Positions 35,775 to 47,100 of a DNA stretch of 64,000 bases are shown here, in pieces. The stretch is from Diphasiastrum complanatum (taxonomy: Eukaryota > Streptophyta > Lycopodiopsida > Lycopodiales > Lycopodiaceae). Both the position numbers and the translations under genes were made by a program. Numbering within the stretch: the stretch's first letter is position 1; each line of letters begins with the position of its first letter. The notes under the pieces are model-generated. The model had not been told where the DNA came from, did not search any database, and worked only from the letters and a program-made list of their open reading frames with translations. The DNA is taken from contig CM055100.1 of assembly GCA_029204225.1 (NCBI GenBank), forward strand, positions 63,061,141-63,125,140. Direction: 5' to 3'.

Positions 35775-35976
35775 GCTATAAAAGCCATACGAGACAAAGT
35801 GCAGCTTGCCACTAAATTTGCAATAGCTTATGATGACAAAGGAAATCTAGAACCAGAGACTGATGATTGTCTGTTTGGGAACTCTGCAAGATCGAAGGTC
35901 TATGCTACTCAGCAAATCAGACAACGACTAGTGCAGCCAGCAAACACATGTTATGGGAAGCGACCCGATTTTAAAG
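35775..35976 (+). CDS. exon-like segment, first part similar to aldo/keto reductase
   Basis: It is bounded by TTTGTAG at the left and GTATGTG at the right, good splice sites, and is open in one frame (67 codons plus 1 base). The start IRDKVQLATKFAIA resembles the RDKVxLATKFG strand of plant aldo/keto reductases. The rest (GNSARSKVYATQQIRQRLVQ, ANTCYGKRPDFKG) does not look like that family. No neighbouring exons were found. It may be a captured or orphan gene fragment. Confidence 0.3.
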
Positions 35977-36159
35977 GTATGTGAACACTGTAAAGGACTG
36001 TCAAGGAAATTGTGAAAGGCAGCTTTGTTATCTCTTGATCATCTAGATAAGCCTCGTTCTTGTAGATTGATCAAGTTTGTGTGTTGAAAGTCAAGATTAG
36101 TAGTAAAAATAGCCACAAATTAAATCGGCCTCATGCAAATCATGAATTCTTGTTTGAAA

Positions 36160-36240
36160 GGTAAAAGAAATTATACGTTCAAGAAAATATCAGATGTTAT
36201 GATATGTTCAAGAAAATATATCAGATGCTTAATTAGCATA
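36160..36240. repeat. 81-bp direct repeat, copy 2
   Basis: Second copy of the repeat at 35480-35560. A truncated Copia fragment begins immediately to its right. Confidence 0.9.
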
Positions 36241-36244
36241 TATT

Positions 36245-36634
36245 AATGCTTACGAAAGAAGTGAGGTCTTTTCCATCCCACTACAAATTCATCAGCTGAT
36301 CTTCTAGCATCACGATTTGACTTCTTGATTTCGTCTGAAATCTGGTGAGTAATGCATCCCACATCTCCTTAGCTTTGGAGAGTGTAGCCAAGTCAAGTGT
36401 GAGACTATCTTCGATGGAAGATGATAACAAGGCTACTGCCTTGTCATTTTTCTCCTTCCATTCGAGTAGCTCCTTGCCTGTTGTCCTAGGCATTTCTTCT
36501 GTGCCATCCACCCAGGGGAGGAGTCCTTCGCCCTTGAGTATCAAAGATGTCTTAACTTTCCAAGCTAGAAAGTTAGATCCTGAGGAATCAAGTATTGTCC
36601 AGATCTTGCTCTGCATGCTGCTGATTGAAGCCAT
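36245..36634 (-). pseudogene. Copia (element G) gag, truncated
   Basis: MASISSMQSKIWTILDSSGS, FLAWKVKTSLILKGEGLLPW, DLATLSKAKEMWDALLTRFQ and VMLEDQLMNL form a UBN2-type Copia gag N-terminus, complete at its start and cut off at about 36245. It is a different lineage from copia A and E. A tRNA-Met-like primer site (plus strand GGCTTTGATACCA, 36737-36749) lies upstream, with LTR-like sequence from 36751. Confidence 0.82.
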
Positions 36635-36750
36635 TGCTTCTTGGAGTCTTTTCTCTTGTTGATGGTTGTTTGTTTGAATGCTTGGCCTCCTGAATCTACT
36701 AGCTTCTTGGCTATGTCAGAATTTGACAGGATGACCGGCTTTGATACCAC

Positions 36751-37561
36751 TGATGGGGGAAGGAGGAGAATAATTCGCGAAGAAACCGCGATTCCCACTT
36801 GTTTCTCGGATGGAGTTCAGATGCGATCGCTGAACACTGCCAGCTGAATCACTCCTACAGTCCTCCAGAGTGTAGTCAGGCACCACTGATCTACGTTCAT
36901 AAATTTAATGCAACATTCAACATAGTTTCAACCAAGGTGTGCAATTCAAATGAATGAGAAAGAACTCAGACATACGATTAACAGTAGAAGCATTTGCATT
37001 CGAGATTAGACACAACACGAATTGACATGTGCACAAAGGCTACAATATCATCTATTGATTTTCTTCTCTGATTCTTCAGGCACTACATGCAAATCCACGC
37101 AATGCGTTGGCATGGGAGAAACACAGTTAGTAATCGTCTTGCTTTACTAGCGGACAGTTGGATCTCTATGGATCCTGATCACAGAGCTTGTCTCTTGCAC
37201 GCAGGCGAACTTGCTATCTGTATTTTTTGTCTTGATCGCTTACTAGCATCAAACTATTACTTTTTTTTTTGTATGTGTATTCTGTTGATCTATATGTCAA
37301 GTACCATCTAGTAAGTATAGTCTCTCTATGTGAATCTAATATTAGAGTGATTAAACATCTACAACTAATCAGAGAATTACAAGAGTGGCAGACACGACCT
37401 AAAATGTATCTGCTGACGTCATACCATCAGATCAGATATCTGTACTTATGGGTACTTGCATGATCTTTAACCCACCTTGCTATTCTTAGGCGTGACATAG
37501 GGTAGTAGACCGAGTTAACACCACACTTACACGCTCTTTCTAGAATATATTTATATATATA

Positions 37562-37565
<4 letters not shown>
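36751..37565. other. Copia G LTR remnant and intergenic sequence
   Basis: LTR-like sequence starts TGATGGGGGAAGG; its end is not defined. At 37081-37125 a short exon-like piece (acceptor CTTCAG, then ALHANPRNALAWEKH, reminiscent of a TPR helix) is seen without neighbours. Nothing else is supported. Confidence 0.3.

Positions 37566-37615
<50 letters not shown>
37566..37615. repeat. (GA)n microsatellite
   Basis: 50 bp of GA repeats, about 480 bp before the NAT10 start codon. Confidence 0.95.
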
Positions 37616-37619
<4 letters not shown>

Positions 37620-37975
37620 CATATGCATTATTTTATGTATCAAACTTTTGAGATGTCATGCAAATTTGGATGTGCACATCTAGGAATTGAGCCTACATCT
37701 GGAATGTCAAAGTGCTTATAGGATATGCACAACATCCAAGGATCTAACTTTAATAAGACATCTCGAAAGTGCAAGTTTTGAAAAATGCATGTGTTTAATT
37801 ATTTTGTAATTCCTAAATTCGAGCCCCATCCGCGGGCACCAAAAGGTTCGAGGAAAGTATGGTCGTACATAAGAGCCAGCAGGGAGAGAGAGAGAGAGAA
37901 TTTTTATCATCCCATTTTAACTTCACGTTTAAATGAAAGGTATTCGCAAATTCTACAACAGCGTAGGTTAAAAAA

Positions 37976-38001
37976 AAACCCTAAACCCCTCAAAACCCTA
38001 A
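37976..38001 (+). promoter_or_regulatory. two telo-boxes upstream of NAT10
   Basis: AAACCCTAA occurs at 37976-37984 and 37993-38001, 93-118 bp before the ATG. Telo-boxes are enriched in promoters and 5' leaders of plant ribosomal-protein and ribosome-biogenesis genes and are bound by Trb/PUR-type factors. NAT10 acts in ribosome biogenesis, so the context agrees. Confidence 0.75.
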
Positions 38002-38093
38002 ACCCCTCGCCTTAAACCATACTTCACTCATCTATTCCTTTGATCGCGAAGGAAGGAAGGAAGGTAGAATCGAGGAGTTGAAAGAAGAAGAAG

Positions 38094-38198
38094 ATGAGGA
38101 AGAAGGTGGATGCGCGCATCAGGACACTGGTGGAGAATGGTGTCAAAGCCCGGCATCGCTCAATCTTCGTGGTTGTTGGTGACAAGGGGCGTGATCAG
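38094..38198 (+). CDS. NAT10: NAT10 exon 1
   Basis: 35 codons from the ATG ([18 protein letters not shown] at the end), then the donor GTGAGT. The purine-rich GAAGAAGAAG leader precedes the start. Confidence 0.95.
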
Positions 38199-41100
38199 GT
38201 GAGTTGCAGTCACTTTGCCACTTTATACCTACCCGAATACATAATACACACGCACATTTTTCTGCTTTGGATCAAAGATGGCTGTAGTTTATGAGAATGG
38301 GCACTTGCAGCTTGTTTTTACTTTGCTAGAATGTGTAGTGTTGCTGTTAGATGCTGCCATAAGTTATCTTCGAATTCCAGCTTGTTTTAAGCTTTTGTTA
38401 ATTTTGTATCGTTTCTATCGGATGCTGCAATAAGTCACCTTTGCAATTTCAAGTTGTTTTAACTTTTCATAGCTTCTAGGGTATTGTGTGTTCTCGATAT
38501 CGGATGCTGCAGCACGTTTTCTTTGCAATTTCAACTTGTTATTAACTTTTTCTAGCATCCAAGGTACCGTGTATTGTTGTTGCTGGCTGTCAGATGCTGC
38601 AATGACCTATCTTAGTGATTTGAACTTGTTTTTAACTTTCTGTAGCTTCTAGGTTATCGTGTGTTGTTCTTGTTATCAGATGCTGCAACAAGATATCTTT
38701 GCAATTTCAACTTGTGTTAACTTTCCTTAGCTTTTAGGGTATTGTATCTTGTTGTTGCTGCCAGATGCTGCAATAAGTTTTCTTTTACCTTTTTGGGTTA
38801 AAGTCTCAAATTACCACATTGCAGGTGGTAAATCTTCACTACATGTTATCCAAGGCAGTTGTCAAAGCTCGACCATCTGTACTTTGGTGCTACAAGAAAG
38901 AATTGTTCCTCAGCAGGTATGCCAAGTTGTGCCTATGGGTGTTTTCAAGGTTGTAAGGATGAGATTGATTGGGACCCACATAAAAATGCTGAAGTCCTGG
39001 GGTCAACCTCTCACAACGCAAGATCGTATCTTACTCATTAGTCGATTCACTATCTTAAAAAAAAAGCAATTTTCTACTTTAGCTGATGGTTTTGGGTTAA
39101 TAGAGATGTGGTGCCATTTAGTTCATACTATGCATGATGGAGTTGATGGTTTGAGACTTTGTGGGTGGACTCCGTAGGGTTGAAAAGTGCATGTTTCTTT
39201 TGTTATGTTGGGTATGAAGAAAAATATTTAAGTCTTTCTAACACCATTGCCTAGTTATAAGATTATCCAACAGGCTTGTTCAGTTGGTTAGCTTGGCATC
39301 CAAAGTATCTATCGTCCCAAGTTCAAAGCCCCCTTGGAAACCAAGATGCATTGCCTAGCTATAAGGCTCCAATCAGACGCGCGGTTCTGATATCCTTAAT
39401 TTTGGAGATGGGCATGCCTTGATCCAAGGTCCGGACGCGTTTGGCATTTTTTTAATTTTTTGTCCTTCAAAAAAAAAAAAAATACAGGCCCCTCCCCTCA
39501 CTGTCCCACATCTCCAAAACGAAATAAAAACAAGTTTCCTCTCCCTAGCCCCCCCCCCCCCGGGATTAATTATCAGAGGGTGTCTGGCACCCACCTGCCC
39601 CCTTTTGTTAAAAAAAACAAAAAGGTACGTAATAAATTTGCAACAAACCCAACCACTGCCCATGACTGTCTCGAAGAAGTGAATGCTCACCAGAGGATTT
39701 GGGAGAGGTGAACGTTGACCAGAAGAGTGACAAGCTCTCAGGACCACAAGTTTCTGGGAGAAATGAATGCTCACCAGAAGGCGGACAAGCTCTCAAGACA
39801 GGGAACCACAAGACCTACACATTACTATGTCTTATATGATGAGATTGGTTTTCCCCCGGATGAACTTCAACAACTTACTAATTACTTATGCAAAACTGTG
39901 TCATTCACTACAGGGAGGCCCTGAGACCTACACACTACTATGCCCATTTCGCTAGACCTAATTGCGTTTCGCACCATGTGACGGGCCATTTTGACCGAAC
40001 GATACCCGAATCGCGCCAGGCACGATCCCTTGGGTTCGTATCAGGACCACGAACCTGTGGACTGTATTCCTGGCATTATACACGAGTTCAAGTGGATGCT
40101 ACACAAGTGCGATTTGTTAGGGGTTGTTGTTTAGGGTGTAGCGTTAACTGTGCCATTTGTTAGGGTGTGGGGTTTACTGTTTAGGGTTAAATGATTGGAC
40201 ATGATGCATATGATCTGAGAGACATGAAGATGCGCTTGTGTACAACAATAGCTCAAGCATTTATAGTTTCCATACTACATCCTCTCTCTCTCTCTCTCTC
40301 TCTCTCATTTTGCACAGAGCAAGCCATTTCTAACCAACCATAAAAATTGCGTAATTCAAACCATTTCTAACTAGCCATTCAAATTTCACATACCTAACCA
40401 TTTCTAACCAACCACGATGAATTAGCCATGACACGAATAGACTGTAAAAAAATATATACATCTCATCTGATGCCAGTGTACATGATGCTAAAATGTGTAT
40501 CAGTATTTACAAGTATGTGCTAAAAAAATCATCCCTCTGCGTGCCAGATGCATCTGCAGGGGTGTCAAATACAAAGTCTGCCTGGGAGTCTAGAGGCATC
40601 TGGGACTCCTCCAAGTTTGGGCCAACGCTTGCCAAGAGATGACTAGAAAAATCGTTGGTGCGTCCCCTCTTGGCTGGCCTGCCTCTGGGTTTGCCGGAAG
40701 GAACCCTCTGTGGTAGCCTGGGGGTCTCCCTCTACCACGAGGGGGTCTCTGAGAAGAACCGACTGCCTGTGATGCTTTGAGTCGTCTCTGCGTGATCTGT
40801 CTCTGGGCGACAGCCTTTGTCTCCCTCGCAAACTCTGACCAACCATCATCTGAAAGGGGGCGTGAAGCGGGATTATTGGGTGGGGCACGTGGACCATCCC
40901 CTGCAAGGTTGACTGTCTCGTCTGAATCATATGTGGGTCAAAATTAGAGGAGGGCAATGGAACGTTAGCAGGGAGGGGGGTGGTCTCCTCGGTGTCAGTA
41001 TCATCCTCAGGATCATCCCGCAGAGCACGCCGAGCGGCATCGTCTGGATCAACCTTTGGCTCTGCCTCATGATCGGCCGCTGCAACCAGGCAATCATCGG

Positions 41101-44100
41101 GATTGACCTGCACAAGACAATCATTCGTGAGAATAGTTGAAGGAATCGTGAGGGCATTAAACTGAATGTCTTAAACTAATACAAAAGCAAACGATAGAGC
41201 ATAGACATATACCTGCAACAGTAGGGAGCCTACACCTCCTGCTCTCATGCTGTCCGTGATGCGTCGAACCACCCTGGTGTTAGTGTTGTAGTACACCAAG
41301 TCATTGCATCGCTCAGTCGTCAGACGGTTCTGCCTGTTCGTGTGAACAAGGCTTAATGCTGACCAGTTCCGCTCGCACACGCAAGCAGAACAATCCTGCA
41401 TTAATTGGCAACCACTCGAGTGAGTACCGACCTTGTAGAGACAATGCGGAAACTGGTTGGATGAATGAGATTAGATAACATACATGTGAAAGGACTCGGA
41501 ACGCGAGCGTCCTCAGGTTTGGTTGTCCAGCGCCGTAGCTCTCCCACCATGATACAAGCAAGAGCCTGTTCTCTTGGACACGTGCAAGGTCCTCGCTGAA
41601 CAGCCCCAGACAGTGCTTGAAATTGAGTAGCGATGTGCGTGAGTACACTTGAGCCCGCGCAGGGAAATTGAGCGAACGAAAGCAAACGATAGAGCAAGAG
41701 TTTACCTGTAACTGAGCCTCTGCTCCTCGAATACCAGTGTCGCTGCCGAGGAGGCGGATGTATGAGAACCAGTCCGCACGCAGCTCTGCATCGTCGTACT
41801 GCCTCTCGCTCTGAAAAAGCGGATGCAATATGTGGGCCACACTGTGAATGGGCCGGTGAAACTTATCCCATCGTCGTCGCCACAACCGCCTAATAGGCTC
41901 CAACCTGTGGACCATACCATGTGGAGGCAACAATTACACGATTGCCTGCGGCAGCAAGACGAAACAGAGTGCGAATGGAAGAAAGGATGGTGAGACGGAA
42001 AAAGTTATACCTGACACAGTCTAGCTCAGAACGCTGGAGAGACTCGCCTATGCGGTCCATGAACTCGTATATGAGGCCCATTGTGCACCCCTCGCGATCA
42101 AAGAGCCTCAGAACAGAGTAGATGGGGTGCATGACGTCCATGAGCTGCTGCACATCAACCCAGAAAGTCTCCATGAAGAGGATCTCGTGGAAGGCCAAGA
42201 CCTCTGGGGTCATGGACAGGTCCATGGCTGTGAACTCTGCAGAAGTAGCCATGCGCCACAAATCACCCTTGAGCTTGTGTAGCCGCTCAAGCATGATGAA
42301 CTGAAAGGCGAAACGGGTGCGAGCGGGCTTCTTCAAGTCGAGCCTGCATTGACAAACGGAATGAGAGGCACACATGAAACGAGCCAAAAAATAATTAGCA
42401 TTTTGAACTAGCCAAAAAATAAGTAGCATCTTGAACGAGCCAAAAAATAAGTAGCATCTTACCTGCTGAATGTGCGGAAAAGGGCAGTGGGTGTGGCGCT
42501 TGCGTGTGACGAAGTCCACAACCGCAAGTGCCCTCGTGAGAATCTCACTGACCCAAGGCAGGCGCCCGATGGAATGCAAGAGGAGGTCCAGTGAGTGTGC
42601 GGCACATGGAGTCCACACAATGGAGGGGTACTCTGCCATAAGAAGCTCCCCCATACTGCAGCAGTTGGACGCATTGTCCGTCACAACCTTTTGTGATCAG
42701 TTCATACGATTAGTTCACAGCTTGGAAACACATTGGAATACAATCGAAAACTATGCAAAACTTTTGTATCAACATTAAGCAATAAATGACCAAGCAACTA
42801 ATGAAGGAAAATTTACCTGGACAACGCGCTGTGGCCCGACCTCCATGGAGGAGATATCAAGAAGGCTCAGCAAGACGATCCACATTGTCAACGTGTGTGG
42901 CCTGAGGCGCGCCAGGTTTTTGATCATGCAGAAGAGTCAGCCGAGGCTGTCGCTCCCGTAGAGACACACACTGGGACATATTTAACATACACCGTGAAGG
43001 AAGGTATGTTATTGAGAAATGGAAAAGATTTCGTGCCAGACTTGAAGGACCTACGTCGTAGGATTCTTCATGAATGCCATAATAGTCCCTGCGCAGGGCA
43101 CCCGGGTATTGATAGGACTACTTAGTTAGTCAGATGGCATTATTTCTGGCCAGGATTGCAGCGAGACGTCAGGGAGTACGTCCAGCGTTGCACGGCTTGT
43201 CAAGTGAACAAGGCCGAGAGAGTAAGTCCTCCGGGCTTGCTCCACCCTTTAGAGATACCTACAGGAAGGTGGGAAAGCATCTCTATGGACTTTATTGTTG
43301 GTCTACCCAAGACGCAGAAGGGATTTAATTCCATTATGGTAGTGGTAGACAGGTTCTCTAAGATGGCTCACTTCATCGCAACGACCACGAAGGTCACAAC
43401 TCTGCAAGTTGCTGAGTTGTTTATCCAGAACGTAGTCAGGTTACATGGTCTTCCTAGGTCCATTGTCTCTGACAGGGATCCCACGTTTACGGAAAATTTC
43501 TGGACTGAGGTGTTCGCCAAGCTGGGAACACAGTAGTACTGAGCATCCTCAGACGGATGGCCAGACGGAGAGAGTGAACCAGATCTTAGAGGATATGCTT
43601 AGAGCATATGTAAGTGGTACGCAAACAGACTGGGTAAAGCATTTACCACTATTGGAGTTTGCGTATAATGATAAGAGACATGCGTCCACGGGATTGAGTC
43701 CATTTGAGCTCAATTATGGTTTTAGGCCATTGAGTCCTGCTACCATAGGCATTCCACAGAAGGTACCTAGCGCCGCAGAGTTTTTGACTCAGATGCAGCA
43801 GAGGCTAGAGATGGCACAGGATAACTTGTCCAGGGCTATGGCCAGGGCAGAGAGTTATGCTCGTGAGAACCGTACCTACAGGGAATTTGAGGTAGGAGAT
43901 TGGGTATATTTACTAGTCCCTCCGAAGTCGAAGGTGCTACACACAGGAAGGTGTGCCAAGATATCTCCTAGGTTTTGTGGACCATGGTTGATTATCAAGA
44001 AGGTTAGTGGTGTGGCTTATAAGCTACAACTACCTGTGGGATGCAAGGTGCATCCAGTGTTTCATGTTAGCAAAACTCAAGCGATGTTTGCACGATGGTG

Positions 44101-47100
44101 ATAATCTGGTAGAAGGTCTAGTTTCTCTAGAGGAGAAAGACACTACAGATTATGGGCCAGATAGAGTCCTAGATGGGAGAGAGCGACGATTGAGGAATCG
44201 TCTTCTCCGAGAGTATTTAGTGGCTTGGAAAGGGCATCTATTGTCTGATGCTACCTGGGAGACGCAACAGTGTTTGCAGAAGTCTTACCTAGGATTTGTC
44301 ATCGAGGACCGATGACTTGCTAGAAGAGGGAAGGATTGTTACGACTTAGTCTAGTTCTGACATGACCTCGGCATGACCAGTCACTCAGAGGGCCTGAGGC
44401 CAAGTTGGCAAGGGTCAGTGACCGAGAAGGGCATCGCTTCCAAGTGGGAACCGATGTATCACGAAATCCCGTGATCCGGTGAGATCGTCTGACAAGCTGT
44501 CAGAGATGCGGTCGCGTAACCGTCGGGGCCCTAGCTGTTAGTGCTAGCCGGCAAGCAGTCGGGGTGACCAGTTGGTGTCATCGGTAATGACGAGGCATGG
44601 GGGTGGTATTCCGCGAGTCACTCACTATTCACAGGTCGCATGCAGTGTGTACGCTAGGTGGCGTGATCAACCACTGGGGGGGTACCTCGTGTATGTTGAC
44701 AGGAATAGCAGGTATTGGACTCAAGAGGGGGGGGTGCCTACGGTTGGGAGGATCATTCCGCACACCGGCCTTCAGGAGTTGAGCAGCTTAGAGAGTTTTG
44801 GTTGTTCACACAAACTGAGTCTATAGGGGGAGCATCCTACTTCATGATATTTGTGGATGATTTTTCCAAGAAAGTATGGATATACTTGCTTAAGTATAAA
44901 AGTCAAGCTTTTAAGCTCTTTACTCAGTTCAAATCGCTTGTTGAGAAGCAAACAGGAAAGCAAATAAAGATTCTACATTTAGATAAGGGAGGTGAGTTCA
45001 TATCTACAGAGTTCTAGGAATTCTACGAAGAACATGAAATCAAGAGACAATTTGCTTCGACAGATACACCACAGCATAATGGAGTAGCCGAGAGAAAGAA
45101 CAGGACCATTGTGGAGAGTGCTCTGCATCACCTACAAAGAAGTTACCAAGATGGTATTGTGAGACTATACAGGATAGTCAAATTTTGGATGAGGGAGAAT
45201 CGAGTCAACAAGGAGCTAAGAGATTGACACGTTCTAGTGCCAACTATTGTGAAGATGGTGAAGAAACACATTAAATGGCATAACCAAGAACTCATAATGT
45301 CCAAAGCGTGTTCAGAAGGCCGTCTTCGGAACATCTTCCAAACCAATCAAAATTTGATGGTAGCCACCCTTGAGATCTATCTTACTGAAAATGTCTGCCC
45401 CTTGCAATGCATCCAGTAGATCATCAATTCTTGGCATCAGATATTTGTAATTTACAGTGATTTTATTCAATCCCTTGTAGTCTACACACATCCGAAAAGT
45501 ACATCTTTTTTCTTAACCAATAAAATAGGGGAGGCGAAAGGAGAGAAACTAGGCCGGATATACCCCAGCTTGAGATATTCCTCCAACATCTTTCGGACTT
45601 CCTCCTCTCCTTTCAAACTCATCCTGTAAGGAGGTCTCCATACCAGACTTGCCCCTGGAATGAGCTCAATACGATGCTCCACATTCCGTCTAGGCGGCAA
45701 TCCCTCTGGCATGTGGTCAATTAATAGATGTTTAAACTCAGCTCGGATGGATTGCTCTAGCTGACTAGTTGGATCACATCGTTGCTGCTGTATCAAATTA
45801 GCATTAACCAAAGTTATTAAATTAGATGAAGTTGCGAGTGGATTTATTTGCAAACAACTAAAACTGGAATCAACATTCACATTTGCAAGATAACACAACC
45901 ACACATACTGCAACTTCATTTTCTATATTTGCATCAAGGTATTAAGAGGACCTTCAACAGTAGGTCGCTCCCGCTTCAGAACATGAGACAAACCCTCATG
46001 CCCGAACTTATATACATGAGTCTTAAAGTATATAGCGGGCTGCTTACTCGCATGCCGCCGCTTACCAAGCACAATATCAAACTTAGCTAATTTGGTGATC
46101 TCAAAGTCTAACTTCTTAGCATAGGTCTGAATGGACAACAATGCCTGAGAGACTCTCCTATCCCAAACCTCTGTTCCCTTACCATCTGGCATCTCAACTG
46201 TATACCGGTAATCTGAAGGAACAGTAGCCAAGTGCAACTTCTTCACCACACGAGAGTTGATAATATTATGGGAAGAGCCGGTGTCAAATAGGACAAGCAC
46301 ATCATGACCTTCCAGCTTCCCTCTCATCCGTATCAGTTCGCTATCTGGAAACTGATAGGCCTCTCGCGCCTTGGTGGAAAGAAAACAAACTGGCGCCTCT
46401 GGAACAAGCTTTCGCACCGAAATAGTCATGACACGCCTAGCGTCATCATCATCACTGACCAACAGATCATCAAGGATAGATTCATCCTTGCCCTCCTCTT
46501 GATGCTGCTGTAAAACATGGAGCTTCTTGCCCGTGCGTCGAGGACAATCTTTGAACAAATGTTTGCCAAGGCAGAAGAAACACAAGCCTTCCTTCTAGGC
46601 CTTATCCTTTTGCTCAGGAGTAAGTGGTGACTTGTCGTAAGCACGACGAGCCATAGGAGATGCCGATTTTCGCTTCAAAGTCTGCTGCATCTGGATAGGA
46701 TCCTTCTGCGAGAAATCCCTCTGACTAGCTTGGCCGGACTTCCGCGAACCCATCTTCTGGGGCACACTTGCCACTCCAGATTCAACCTTGTTGCAAACAT
46801 TGCCTTCAAAGTTGAGGGCCGTAGCAACTGCCTCTTCCAAGGTTTTGCATCCTTCATTAAGAACTGAAGGCCTCAACTCTGCACGAAGACCAAATATGAA
46901 CTTGTGGACTGCTAGCCACTCGGGAATCTCCTCTAGCATCTTGATCAGCATCTCTCTATACTGATCAGCATCTCTCTATACTGATCAGCATATTCCTGCA
47001 CCATGTGCTGCCTCTGACAATGCAGGAACCAAGCATCCGTCGCACGCACATGCTCATGTGGAGGAATGAACTGCGCCTGAAAACAACGCTTGAAGTCAAC

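Noticed and set aside
39373-39774. Overlapping ORFs on both strands at 39.4-39.8 kb
   Set aside because: They arise from poly-A, poly-T and poly-C runs and match no family.
40100-40190. TTTAGGG-like words suggesting interstitial telomere sequence
   Set aside because: Only scattered single TTAGGG/TTTAGGG words, with no tandem array.
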